From: Eutypella sp. D-1 | Taxonomy: Eukaryota > Ascomycota > Sordariomycetes > Xylariales > Diatrypaceae | Assembly: GCA_023313575.1 (NCBI GenBank) | Contig: JAJTTP010000001.1 | Coordinates: 4,278,001 to 4,342,000, forward strand | DNA: 64,000 nucleotides | Direction of reading: 5' to 3' | In this document: positions 22,367 to 32,812 of the stretch, in pieces | Position numbering within the stretch: the first letter of the stretch is position 1 | Layout: each line of letters opens with the position of its first letter | Translations under genes and position numbers: made by a program | The notes under the pieces: generated by a model | The model's database searches: none | Told to the model about the DNA's origin: nothing | The model's input: the letters and a program-made list of their open reading frames with translations, nothing else

Positions 22367-24793
22367 TTAAGACGTGAAGCTCTTGGTGAAGTTCACGGTG
22401 ACGTCCTTGAGCCTGGCCTCGAGGTCCTTGCTGAGAGCGCCCTCCTTGTCAATCGTGGCCAGGAGATCGGACTCGTTGGTCTTGAGGTGAGACAGGAAGT
22501 CGGACTCCCACTGGAGGATCTTGTTGACGGGCACGTTGTCGAGGTGACCGTTGACACCGGCGAAGATGAGGGGAACCATCTCGTTGACGGCCATGGGAGA
22601 GTACTGCTTCTGCTTCAGAAGCTCGGTCAACTGTAGATTATTAAAATTAGCTCAGATCCATTAAATATGGCGTAGTTCTTGTTAAGCACTTACACGTTCA
22701 CCACGGTTGAGGGTCTGCTTGGTGGCAGCGTCCAGGTCAGAACCGAACTGGGCGAAGGCGGCGACCTCACGGTACTGGGCCAAGAAAAGCTTGAGCGAAC
22801 CAGCGACCTGCTTCATGGCCTTGAGCTGAGCGGCGGAACCGACACGAGACACGGACAGACCGACGTTGATGGCAGGCCGGACACCCTTGTAGAACAGCTC
22901 GGCCTCCAGGAAGATTTGACCGTCGGTAATGGAAATGACGTTGGTAGGAATGTAGGCAGACACATCACCACCCTGGGTCTCAATAACGGGCAGGGCAGTC
23001 ATGGAACCACCGCCGTGCTTGTCGTTAAGCTTGGCGGCACGCTCCAGAAGACGCGAGTGCAGGTAGAAGACGTCACCAGGGTAGGCCTCACGTCCGGGGG
23101 GACGGCGCAGAAGAAGAGACATCTGACGATACGCAACAGCCTGCTTCGACAGATCGTCATAGACGACGAGGGAGTGCTTGCCATTGTCTCTGAACCATTC
23201 ACCCACCGACGCTTAGAATTAATGAATGTTAGCAAATGTATTTGTAAAGAGGGACGGGGGAAAAGGGAAGGGGGATACTACTAACCACCGGTGAAGGGAG
23301 CGATATACTGGAGGGGAGCGGCCTCGGAGGCGGTGGCAGCGACGATGATAGAGTACTTCATGGCGTCGTTCTCCTCGAGGGTCTTGACAAGCTGGGCGAC
23401 AGTGGACCGCTTCTGGCCGACGGCGACGTAGATGCAGTAAAGCTTCTTGGTCTCGTCGTTGGTGTCGTTCCAACGCTTCTGGTTCAGGATGGCGTCAAGG
23501 GCGACAGCAGTCTTTCCGGTCTGACGGTCACCAATGATCAACTCACGCTGACCACGGCCAATGGGAACCATGGCGTCGACGGACTTGAGACCGGTCTGGA
23601 CGGGCTGGTTGACGGATCGGCGGGGCAGGATACCGGGGGCCTTGAGCTGCGCACGGCGCTTCTCCTTGGTCTTGATGGGACCCTTGCCGTCGATGGGGTT
23701 ACCGAGGGCGTCAACGACACGGCCAAGCATCTCGGGGCCGACGGGGACATCGACCTAGCGGAGACTTGTTAGTACAATAGCGTTTTTCCAGAGGGAACAC
23801 CAATATTGATCTCCTCGGGGGATCTAGGAAGCTCACAATTTCTCCGGTACGCTTGACGGTCTCGCCTTCCTTGACCAGACGATCGGAACCGAACAGCACA
23901 ACACCGACCTGGCCGGCCTCGAGGTTCATGCACATTCCCTTGACACCGGAGGCGAACCTGTTATGACATGTTAGGTTTCCGTTTCCTATGACGTTTCCGA
24001 TCGTGGTTCCACATACTCGACAAGCTCCTCGGCCTGGACGTTGGCCATACCGTGCACACGGGCAATACCATCACTAAAGAAACTAGGTTAGTAACCATAT
24101 CTTCAAAAATAACTTGTCGCGAATGGTCGACTTTTTTTGGTGGTGACAGAGGACGACATATCGCTCATCTAGAAAGAGAGTGACGGTTCATAATCGTGAT
24201 CATCACCATCATGGCCGATCGGAGCTGGGGCGGGAAAAAAATTCGAAGTAACCCCCGGCGGTGGGGCCCACTATCATCATTCACATACCCAACAGACAGG
24301 ACACGGCCAGTCTCGGCTAAGCTGGACTCCTCAGCGACACCACGGATTCTCTGCTCGAGGATAGAAGAGACCTCGGTGGGAGAGGCCTTCGCGTCGGCGG
24401 CGTAGCCCCGGGCAAAGACGCTGACGGCGGGTGCGGCATTTCGTGCCTGGGAAGTGGGAATCGTGAGTTAGCCGAAAGTCCGAAAATCTTAATGCATGAT
24501 GTAGCGTAGCTCCTTCCTCTTCTTTTTTTTCTCTCTCCCTGGTTTTCTCCCTTTTCCCCGGAGCTCTGCAAGCTCTCAAAATATCCTCAAATCTTTCTTA
24601 AAATTCCCAATTGAGCTTTATAACCACCTCCAGAAACCATTGATATAGGTTGCACGATTTTATTTCAAGGTTTTGGTGGGATGTTTCGGTCGGAAGGAGG
24701 TCTGTGCCACTATGTACTTACCGCAGCGACTCTGCCCGATGCAGAGATTGCGCTCACGGCGCGCGTGGACTGCCTGAGGGCGTTGCGAAACAT
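22367..24793 (-). CDS. ATP1: Mitochondrial F1F0 ATP synthase subunit alpha
   Basis: Seven exons: 24793-24722, 24446-24289, 24073-24017, 23957-23837, 23754-23286, 23211-22694 and 22630-22367. They sum to 552 residues, the usual fungal length. Each splice restores family sequence, for example [42 protein letters not shown] and APFTG-ASVGEWF. Alpha forms the alternating hexamer with beta and carries non-catalytic nucleotide sites. The N-terminus ([20 protein letters not shown]) is an Arg/Ser-rich mitochondrial targeting sequence lacking acidic residues, in its own exon. The Walker A GDRQTGKT is at about residues 211-218. [30 protein letters not shown] and the arginine-finger region RVGSAAQ follow. 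The C-terminal helix bundle ends FTKSFTS. It is intron-dense towards the 5' end, as common for conserved fungal genes. Confidence 0.97.
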
Positions 24794-25734
24794 ATTATTA
24801 GGAGAGGTATATCTAATCCTCTAAAAAAAAGAAAAGAAGGTTTCAATTGCAACGGGGATTGCAATTGAAAAAAAGAGGAGGGGAGATGGAAGGGGGTGGT
24901 GGTGGTGGTGGATTTGTCTGGTTAGACAGATTTGGGAGGGAAAGGTCGAGAGGTGTTTTTTTAGTGATGGAGACTTTTTTTCGAAGGAACCTTGGAAGTT
25001 GAGAGCGGGTGAGAGATTGAACAGACAGATTTGATGGGTTGGGGCTGCTCACTTTACCCACTTGGTCTTGTTTGGTTTAGTTTCTTGCCTTGACTGGCTG
25101 AACTGAGCTGCCGGGGCTTGCTTATCGGCCGGCAAGCAGCTGGTTGATTTACTAAAATCGGTTTAGTTCCGAAAAACGGAAGGGAAAAACTACTTCGTTA
25201 GCTGGTGTATCGCCCGCCCAAGCGGCTTGTACCTAGGCGGGCAGTCGGGTTCACGATTGTGGACCTTCCCTCTTGTTACAGCTAAAGTTCCCGACCGGCC
25301 AACCGGCCTTGCTCTTTCGCTGTTGCTCTCTTCAAGATTGCTACTAATTACCCCCCCTCACCTTCCTCTATCCAATACCTTCGGCGCCTCGTCAGTCAGC
25401 CGAACTAACCCCGAAAGAAAATATCTCTCAACCCCCAAGAACTTTGTCCCCACTCCCGTGCCTTTTCCTTCCGGCTTTTCCCTTACAGTGAGAATCATTC
25501 AACTTCGGTTGACATTCTTATGCTACTGTTCATTCTATCTTCGACAACAACTCGTTGAAATTATATGTAATTCAGCGACGAGCTCATATATTACTTCTCT
25601 GCAGTTCATGTGATGAACCTTTGCCCCGAAAAGTGGCTTAAGCTTCGTTTCCTGAAGGGTTTATTCATACCGTGTATATCACTGCAGTATACTGTATGAT
25701 CATATGCTAACCCCTATCGCCCCTATCGCAACAC
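24794..25734. other. ATP1 promoter side and flank of the decayed pocket
   Basis: Includes the presumed ATP1 leader and promoter, with pyrimidine-rich (minus-strand) tracts and a GTGGTGGTGG run near 24896. No further gene is supported. The right end abuts the SDR pseudogene. Confidence 0.5.
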
Positions 25735-26316
25735 CTAGGTGTGGACGCTTGGAGGCGTCCTCACTTCCGTAAGCTCACGCTTCTCCTCGGGCAGGAAGAA
25801 GTTCAGGTCCGTCGGGATGCTTCCCGGGTAGATGGTGATGGCGGCTAGGCCTTCGCTTTCGTGCTATAGCGCCTTGGAATCGTTTATCATTAACCTTCCA
25901 AGGGGACCAGTAGTCATTCACATCCGATTCAGGGATAGGACGCGGTGTTTCGCATCCTCCGGCGTTATGGACTAGTACGTCGAGAACGCCGCTGAACTCG
26001 GCGGAGATCTGCGCCGCGGCCGAGGCGACGCCGCTTTCCGTGGGCCGGCCCGCCTGGACGGCGAGGATCTGGAGTCTCGGACGCCCCGCGTCCGCGGCGG
26101 CTACCACGAGAGCCTGCTCGAGCTCCGCCAGGCTTCTACGAGCGGCGACCGCGATCTGCGAGCGCCCCGCGATGGCGAAGCTGCGGCAATCTGCCGTTCG
26201 ATTCCCTTTGAGGTGCCCGTGACAAGGACAGACTTATCGCCGAGATCTGCGTTCGCCGTAGAGATGAAGGGGTAGGTGTCTGAGTGACGGGTGGACACGA
26301 GCCTCTTCACCGCCGG
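25735..26316 (-). pseudogene. Short-chain dehydrogenase/reductase pseudogene
   Basis: An SDR can be read in pieces on the minus strand. Frame 1 has an N-terminus with TYPFISTANADLGDKSVLVTG and TSKGIE, where the Rossmann glycine of GIG has become Glu. After about 26185 the sequence continues in a second frame with IAVAARRSLAELEQALV, then QILAVQAGR and the DVLVHNAGG strand. At about 25880 it jumps to a third frame reading GLAAITIYPGSIPTDLNFF. An in-frame TAG precedes this last piece. The roughly 50 residues that should hold the catalytic Ser and YxxxK are missing. No good ATG is present. This is a frameshifted, internally deleted relic, unrelated in position to the intact SDR at 7-8 kb. Confidence 0.8.
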
Positions 26317-27059
26317 CTAGTTTGTCGAGCGAGATTCCTCCACGATAGGCATGCTGGGACTTTGCTACAGCTTAGTAGCTGTATACACAGTTTGACAGTC
26401 GGTAGGGCCGATGGCTTACTCTCTGGTTGGTTTTAATAGATAGTAATAGACGAGTACTTATCTACCGTGTGGATTTCCATCAGTAATGATCACAAGGCAC
26501 ACCCTTTCCTTCTAATTCCAAAGTCCGGTAAGACCGCCATATTTGCATCATCATATTAGACGCTTTTTGAGCTCGGGTGCCTGTTGATAGCGACTTAGAT
26601 ACCATTTGTTATCGGCGTAGGGAGTACTTTCAGAGTCCAGGCATAACCCCTATACTGTACAGTGTATCAGTCGAACTGATGGTCTTGATTAATACAGGGT
26701 TGCACTGTGTAGCTAGACAATGGTTAACCAGACCCCTGTGCTATCTTCGTGGTGATGTTATGTGTTATCACGAATGAGTACACCTTCAACACCAAGTAAC
26801 TATCTTGATTTTCATTATCTTGTACGGTAGAGTTGAGACTTTTACGAGAAGGGACCCAAGGCCTATATCTCTAGAAGGTTACAAAGTTCAATATTGGTAT
26901 GTCCCCTCTATCATGTTAATAACTTGCGGCTTGTTTGTGACTTTGAGGTGCCCGCCTCTAACCCTATATCATCTTTCCTAGATCCATTCCCGCTACATAC
27001 ATTACATGATGAAGCCATATGTTGTGTTCTTTGATTCAACGCTATGAGGTCTTCCTCCC
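26317..27059. other. Spacer inside the decayed pocket
   Basis: AT-richer sequence between the two pseudogenes. No open frame with coding character and no recognisable repeat. Confidence 0.45.
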
Positions 27060-28480
27060 TCAAATAACCGCTTGAACCGCGATCCTATCAAGGAATCCCA
27101 GTCCGAATGCTGAAGTTCGAGCCTCCTTGAGCATTTCTGAGACCGTGAATGATGCCTCGTCGGGTGGCTCCCGTTCCGAGGCCTCCATGATTCCAGCCTT
27201 CGACTTCTGCACATCAAAGTCCTTAGATGTCTGCGGAAGAATGCCGACGTTGGTGGTGATCTTCTGTAAAGTTGCCCAGTCCTCCTGAATCATGACATTA
27301 GGTCCTATAGATGGCGATGCTAAATCGGCCTTTCCAATACACTCCTTAGCTTCCACTTCGTTGTTATCCAGCTAGTTAGGAAGTAAAGCTCCGGGTTATA
27401 TTCTCTTCGACAAGGTTGAGTATCCCTTAACCCCTGCAGGTCGTACTACCATGGCCGCCAGGCAGCCGTTGAACCGAACAACGATATTTCCAGGACGAGC
27501 GGTTGCAGGAACCAGGCCGGTGCAGCCGTTGGCTCGAAGAAATCTCACTGGTGATACCGGAGTCCTTGGCGCTTCCGGCTTCCGTTGATCAGAGTATTTC
27601 CTAGCTCTCCTAAATGAGGTATTGTCATAACGTGCACCGTTGTACACCACCGCCTCGTAAGACTCTGAACCGGATATCCTATACAAGTCGACACGCTCGA
27701 AGTTCATCATCTTTTTGTAAAAGCGGTCCTCGACTTTGCATAGGTCTTGCTGCTGTATCGTCTCGCGAGTACCTTGATCCAGTCGTCACGTGCGTTAGCC
27801 GATTCGATATATTCGTCGTATGACGGTCCTATGTCCAGGATCGTACTTGCGAAATACCCTAGTAATGCAATAATCTGCCGCCTTTCGTATTTTGGTAGTG
27901 GGTGCACCTATGACGTCGCCGCCAGCTCCATCCTTTCTCCTAATGCAGTCTGCACCGCACACGATAGCCAGGCCAGAGTTTCCATCGATTTCCTCTAGGA
28001 TTCGCTGTCTGAACTGCCCTCGTCTAGGACACTAGGCGCTATCGGAGAGATTACACCTACCCATACGGCGAACGCGTTCGCGGGGATCGGCGCGTCCCTG
28101 CTTTCTGAAGCGTTCGATGAGGTAGCCCAGTTCTATGACGTCGTTGGTATACTTCTGCTCGTGTGTGTCGATGAGCTGCTACATCGAGGGGTCGCTGGCC
28201 ACTGCAGCTTTGCGCACCTGTTCCGAGTTCTAAAGAAGACCTCCGTACGTATAGACGACGTCTCGTGCCAGGCGCACCTCCTGCACGATCCAGAGACTGG
28301 TCCAGTAAGTGATCTGCCTCAACTCGTCCTTGAACTCAGTCACATATGGCAATTCCGCGAACGGCTTCTTTTTAGCGATAGAGGCAGCCGATGCGATGAT
28401 CCCGCCATGCCGCCACCGGTCGGCCATCCCCCGCGGGTAGGGGAGAGTAGACGAAGACCATACGACCGATGTTTCTAATG
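27060..28480 (-). pseudogene. Heterokaryon-incompatibility (HET) domain protein pseudogene
   Basis: Pieces of an HET protein appear in order on the minus strand. Around 28300 is the signature YWTSLWIVQEVRLARDVVYT (family: YWTRLWIVQE). Around 27850 a RRQIIALLGYF piece resembles the RDKVFALLG segment. Around 27500 ANGCTGLVPATARPGNIVV corresponds to the usual C-terminal G-x-VP-x2-AxPGD segment. They sit in different frames. Directly after the first piece two in-frame TAG codons (28230-28232 and 28179-28181) interrupt otherwise readable protein, and both are one C-to-T step from CAG. The N-terminal YxALSYxWG block is not found, so the gene is also 5' truncated. Further pieces down to 27060 may be its C-terminus. 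HET proteins trigger non-self recognition cell death; this copy cannot be functional. Confidence 0.72.
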
Positions 28481-29553
28481 GCCAACTATGCTATCGAGGT
28501 TACATTTGATGAATTGAAACATTATTCATCATTGAGACGAACGAGACATTTATCTATCTATCCATCCATCTTCATACCCGTATAGCTATTCTATCAAAGA
28601 ATATATGTATAGGCATATCGGCGGCTATTGGAGCCAAGGCGCTTCGCGCAGAGCCTGGCGCTTAGTCGCCAAGAATAAACCCTGTCCACGGAGGTCGTAT
28701 CCAAAACCTGATGATCGCCCATGATGAAACAAGACACAAAGCCAACACGTTCTGAACAAGAGAATCACGGATATGAAAGACAGGTCAGTTATAAGTTTCG
28801 AAGAAATACAGTATGCGTTAGAATCTTAGAAGGCCTTAGGTGCGATGTGGATAGCACGATCACTCCTTAAGCTAGAAATTAAGGCCCATTAAACCCTGGC
28901 TATGCACTACGAGCGAGAAATGTACAAGGATGGGCAAAAGAACGGTCGGCCGTGACTTGTAGGTTGTTGATCAAGTATCTGAGGTTGTCCAGCTTTTCAT
29001 CGGAAACCTTTATAGAGCAGAGTACTATAGACAGACTTGCCATAACTAAGAGTGCTCGAGTCAGTAAATACTTGGACAAAAGCGAGTTACACAAAGATAG
29101 GGGTGAGGAGAGCCCGAGACTTAGAACGACTAGCCCCCTGTACTTCCCTATACCTGATAATCGAATAGGCCTGGCAAGTCAGACAAGCCTGGAAATAGTG
29201 AACAAGGATGTTGATTTATAATCCCGGGCCTAGGCAGCTACGGGATTCGGAAGTTTCGAGATCGTGTGTCCATGGCCGGTGTTTCACATATCTGTCTTTC
29301 TTCTGTGTGTTTTTTTCCTGTATATAAATCGTCAATTTTGAGCGCTCAAGAGCAAGTAAAAAAATATTCCAGTTGATTCATATACTCGTAAAATAATAAT
29401 AGGGGTAGTAGATAGTCCCCGTTATATAGCACAGACGTAAAAAGCCATTTACCATCCATCCATCCATCCACCAGTTAGACGGCTGTCAGGTCACGTCACG
29501 TCATTTTACCCGCGCCCTTTCTCTGCTTCATTGGCCCGTCACGTCATCGCATC
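28481..29553. other. Spacer between HET pseudogene and GGCT-like gene
   Basis: 1.07 kb with simple CATC repeats (about 28556-28570 and 29455-29471, ATCCATCC). CACGTCACGTCA occurs just upstream of the next start codon (29494-29505), with another ACGTCA near 29540; these resemble CRE/bZIP-type ACGTCA sites. No gene is seen. Confidence 0.45.
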
Positions 29554-31026
29554 ATGAACCCTGCCGAGCTCGCCATCGAAAGCCGGCGCCGGTCCAGCGT
29601 TAGCCAGGAACAGGTGGCGCAACAGCAGAAGCGCGCGCAGTCCCAATCGCAGCGCCTCCGCGCAGGCTTGTTCTTCCTCCGACCACTCAACTTCATCACG
29701 CGCCTGCGTCCCCGGGAACCTGCCCGTGGCGACAGCCTCAGTAACGGTGACAGCATCAATGCGCTGACGATCCCGCCAACGTCACCAGAGCGGCTGGCGC
29801 GGGCCGCCGCGGACAAAGAATCAGATGACGAAGATGGCGACGACGACGGCGACGACAACAAAGACGAAGACGCCACCGTTCTCTACTTGGCCTACGGCTC
29901 GAACCTGTCGGCCCAGACGTTCCTTCGTAACCGGGGCATCCGGCCGCTGAGCCAGGTCAACGTCAACGCACCCGCACTCGACCTAGTCTTCGACCTCCCA
30001 GGCTTGCCGTACCAAGAGCCGTGTTTCGCGAACGTGGCGCCGCGGAAGCTGCCAAAGCTGCCGCTGCCACACCCGCCGAAGAAGCCCCCGCACATACCTC
30101 CCCCTCCACCTCCCGAAACCCCCGACCTGCCGGTTCCGGACCCCCAGCTCCCGGCCCCATCGCCCGGCGACGGTGCGGAGGAGGACGCCGCGATCGGCGA
30201 TACCCCCACCTGGAACAAGGGCCTCTACGGCGTCGTCTACGAGGTCACGGCCGAGGACTGGGCGACCATCATCCGGACGGAGGGCGGGGGCACCTCGTAC
30301 CTGGACATACAGACGCCGTGCGTGGTTCTGCCGCCGGCCTTCGGGGTGCCGGAGAAGCCCGTGGTGCCCGCGCCGCCACCGCGCCCCTTCCTCGCACACA
30401 CACTGTGCCTGCCGCGCTTGCCCGACGTGCCAAGCGACTCCTCCTCCCCCGACGATGGCGACTGCACCACCCTCGCGGGGAAATGGCGAAAATTCCTAGC
30501 ACGCCTGACGCAGCCCGGGCGGCGGCGCCCGGGGGGCTCCGTGGAGCCGTCGGCCCGGTACCTGGGATTGATCCGCACGGGGGCGCGGGAGCACGCGTTG
30601 CCGGACGAGTGGACGCGCGGGTACCTGGGTTCGCTGCGGGCGTACGCGCGGACGACGTGGCGGCAGGAGGTCGGGCGCTGGTTGTTCCTGCTGCTCTGGG
30701 GTCCCGCGATGATCGCGCTGGTCGCGCTGTCCATGGTCTTGAGTGGGGGCGGGGGTAAGGATGGGGATGGGGATGGGGGCTCGGGCGGTGATAGGAAGCC
30801 CGGTACCGTGCCCCGCTGGCTCGCGGTTGTCATGACTATCGGGAATAACCTCATGTGGATGAGCTACGACGCCGTGTTTAAGCCGGTGTTCGGCGACGGC
30901 GAGAGGACGGAGCAGAAAGGGACTGAAGAGGGGAGAGCGGGAGCCCGACGCGCGAGTGTGTCGTGGAGGCGCTTTCGTCTCACGTGCGATGAGGAGAAGG
31001 CGCTCCTGAGGGCGCGGGAGACATGA
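29554..31026 (+). CDS. Gamma-glutamylcyclotransferase-like membrane-anchored protein
   Basis: Single exon, 490 residues. The motif LYLAYGSNLSAQTFL (YGSNL at about 114-118) is the substrate-loop signature of the gamma-glutamylcyclotransferase fold. It is followed by GLYGVVYEVTAEDWATIIRTE, the second fold landmark. The GGCT fold is interrupted by a long proline-rich linker (PPKKPPHIPPPPPPE). The N-terminal 110 residues are basic then strongly acidic (DDEDGDDDGDDNKDED). Towards the C-terminus there is a hydrophobic segment WLFLLLWGPAMIALVALSMV (about 376-395) and a second amphipathic stretch (WLAVVMTIGNNLMWM). The protein is thus probably anchored in a membrane, unlike cytosolic GGCTs. Enzymes of this fold release 5-oxoproline from gamma-glutamyl compounds; activity here is inferred only. 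Confidence 0.85.
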   Translation: MNPAELAIESRRRSSVSQEQVAQQQKRAQSQSQRLRAGLFFLRPLNFITRLRPREPARGDSLSNGDSINALTIPPTSPERLARAAADKESDDEDGDDDGDDNKDEDATVLYLAYGSNLSAQTFLRNRGIRPLSQVNVNAPALDLVFDLPGLPYQEPCFANVAPRKLPKLPLPHPPKKPPHIPPPPPPETPDLPVPDPQLPAPSPGDGAEEDAAIGDTPTWNKGLYGVVYEVTAEDWATIIRTEGGGTSYLDIQTPCVVLPPAFGVPEKPVVPAPPPRPFLAHTLCLPRLPDVPSDSSSPDDGDCTTLAGKWRKFLARLTQPGRRRPGGSVEPSARYLGLIRTGAREHALPDEWTRGYLGSLRAYARTTWRQEVGRWLFLLLWGPAMIALVALSMVLSGGGGKDGDGDGGSGGDRKPGTVPRWLAVVMTIGNNLMWMSYDAVFKPVFGDGERTEQKGTEEGRAGARRASVSWRRFRLTCDEEKALLRARET

Positions 31027-31308
31027 TCGTTACCTACATGTATATACATCTCAACTCATGGTAGGTAGGAAAGAAGATAAAAAGGGAAAGTAAATATGCA
31101 GAAGCGGACTTCTAAAGCAAAATAATTATATTCTCTAATAGGTAATCCGTGTCTTGGGGCCGGTTTTTTTTTCTTTAAAACCAACCGTACATCATGATGC
31201 CATTTGCCCCTACGAGCAGTCGAACGCCGAGTAACATTTCCCATTTTTCTCTTTCCGCGTTTTCTCTCTCTCTCTTACTACTGGTACCGGCCATCATCAG
31301 CACCTATC
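31027..31308. other. Convergent 3'-3' spacer (GGCT-like gene / GPD1)
   Basis: A 282-bp AT-richer spacer between two converging genes, presumably carrying both polyadenylation regions. No other feature. Confidence 0.5.
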
Positions 31309-32812
31309 TCAGTGGTCGGCGGCCACCAGCTCGGGGATGTCGTCGACCTGCTTCCGGCCCTCCAGGATGTCGTGGACGGCGGTGAAGAGCGGGTACTCCT
31401 GCTCGAGACCCCTCGCCTTGAGGAAGGAGTTGACCTCGGCGGCGGTGGTGGTGCCCTGGAGCTTCTGGCCGTTGAGCTCGGACTCCTCGACCTCCTGAAC
31501 GGAGACGCCGCGCTCGACGGCCAGCTTGGCGCAGCGGAAGTTGCGGCCGCCCTGGCACGAGGTGATAAGGTCGGCCACGCCGGCACTCTCTACCGTGAAG
31601 GTCTTCTCCTCGACGGTCTCGCCGAAGAACTGCTTGCCGAACTTGACCATCTCCAGCAGACCGATGCGCATTACCTCGGCCTTGGCGTTGTTGCCCCAGC
31701 CGCGGCCCTCGACGAAACCGGCGGCGACGGCGATGATGTTCTTCAGCGCGCCACCGAGAGAGGTGCCGGCCACGTCCGAGACCATGCTGGCGTGGAAATA
31801 TGGACGGTAGAAGAGTGTCTTGAAGGTCTGGTGGTCCAGCGGCGGGTACTCGGGAGGCACGGGGGTCAGCTTCGTCTTACTCCGCCTACCGCGGGCATCC
31901 TTGTGGTGCAGATCAGCCAGGGGGGTAACGCTCAGCTGATCGGCGGCATTCTTCTGGGAGGCGCGGTTGGGAGTCTGGGAGCGAGGGGTGGCATTTGTAG
32001 AGGGGTTTCGGGAGCTGTCCATGGGGGGCGGGTCGTAGGCGATAGTAGTGGCCGAATATTTCTCGGCAGCGATCTCGGGGGCGATGTTGGCTCCAGACAG
32101 CGCACCACAGTAGATTCCAAGCCCCTCGCCGATCCACTCAGAGAACAGAGCGACACCATCATCGGTCACGTTGACACCCTTGATACAGGATATGCCGCGG
32201 GCGAAGGGAACGACATGGCCCTTGAGCTGCTCACATATCCTTTGGATGAACTGGTGGGGAAGGTTGAAGATGAGGATAGAGGAGCCGCTGACGGCGTCAA
32301 GGAGGGAGGGGTTCGCGATAACGTTGGTTGGGAGCTTGATGTTGGGCAGGTACTTGATGTTCTCGTGGTGGGAGTTGATGATGGAGGAGAGTTTCTGTGT
32401 CTTTCCCTTGTACTCGACCTCTTCTTCGTACACCCACATCTGCACATCCTTCTCGAAGAGGTCGGGGTGTTCTCTCGTGTTCTCGGCAACGATCTTGGAG
32501 ATTGTCGAACCCCTATTTTGTTCTTTTGGTCAGTGCCCACCACCCACTGTGACCCATATAATATTACCAAGATATGTATGATAGAACATGCACAACTTAC
32601 CAGTTACCGGAACCCACCACAGTTACCTTGTGCTTCATCGGGTAATGCTCGTCACTTTCAATCTGTGGAGCGGTCATCTTGGGGATCTTTAACGAGAGGT
32701 GTCTGGTACAGGTGGAATGTAATGTCGTCGGATTAGGTATTCTAGGGTTAAATATATGTTTGTTGAGAGCGGTTAAGGTTGGGGATCTTAAGCGATTTAA
32801 GAGGAATCGCAT
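31309..32812 (-). CDS. GPD1: NAD-dependent glycerol-3-phosphate dehydrogenase
   Basis: Exons 32812-32601 and 32512-31309 (88-nt intron; splice restores [16 protein letters not shown]) give 471 residues. It reduces dihydroxyacetone phosphate to glycerol-3-phosphate, for glycerol and lipid synthesis and NAD recycling. Seen: the [14 protein letters not shown] Rossmann motif, [16 protein letters not shown], the GANIAPEIA loop, [16 protein letters not shown], the catalytic-Lys region [17 protein letters not shown], and [16 protein letters not shown]. An insert of about 60 residues rich in Ser/Pro/Arg sits before the PPEYPPLDH segment, as in other filamentous fungi. The first 45 residues ([10 protein letters not shown] to LSLKIPK) contain no Asp/Glu and look like a mitochondrial presequence. 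An internal ATG at 32677 ([11 protein letters not shown]) with A at -3 would give a 426-residue cytosolic form, while the first ATG has T at -3. Confidence 0.95.

Noticed and set aside
31204..32736. A 510-codon open frame on the plus strand antisense to GPD1
   Set aside because: It mirrors the GC-rich codon structure of GPD1, has no family resemblance, and lies wholly across the GPD1 exons and intron; an antisense shadow.
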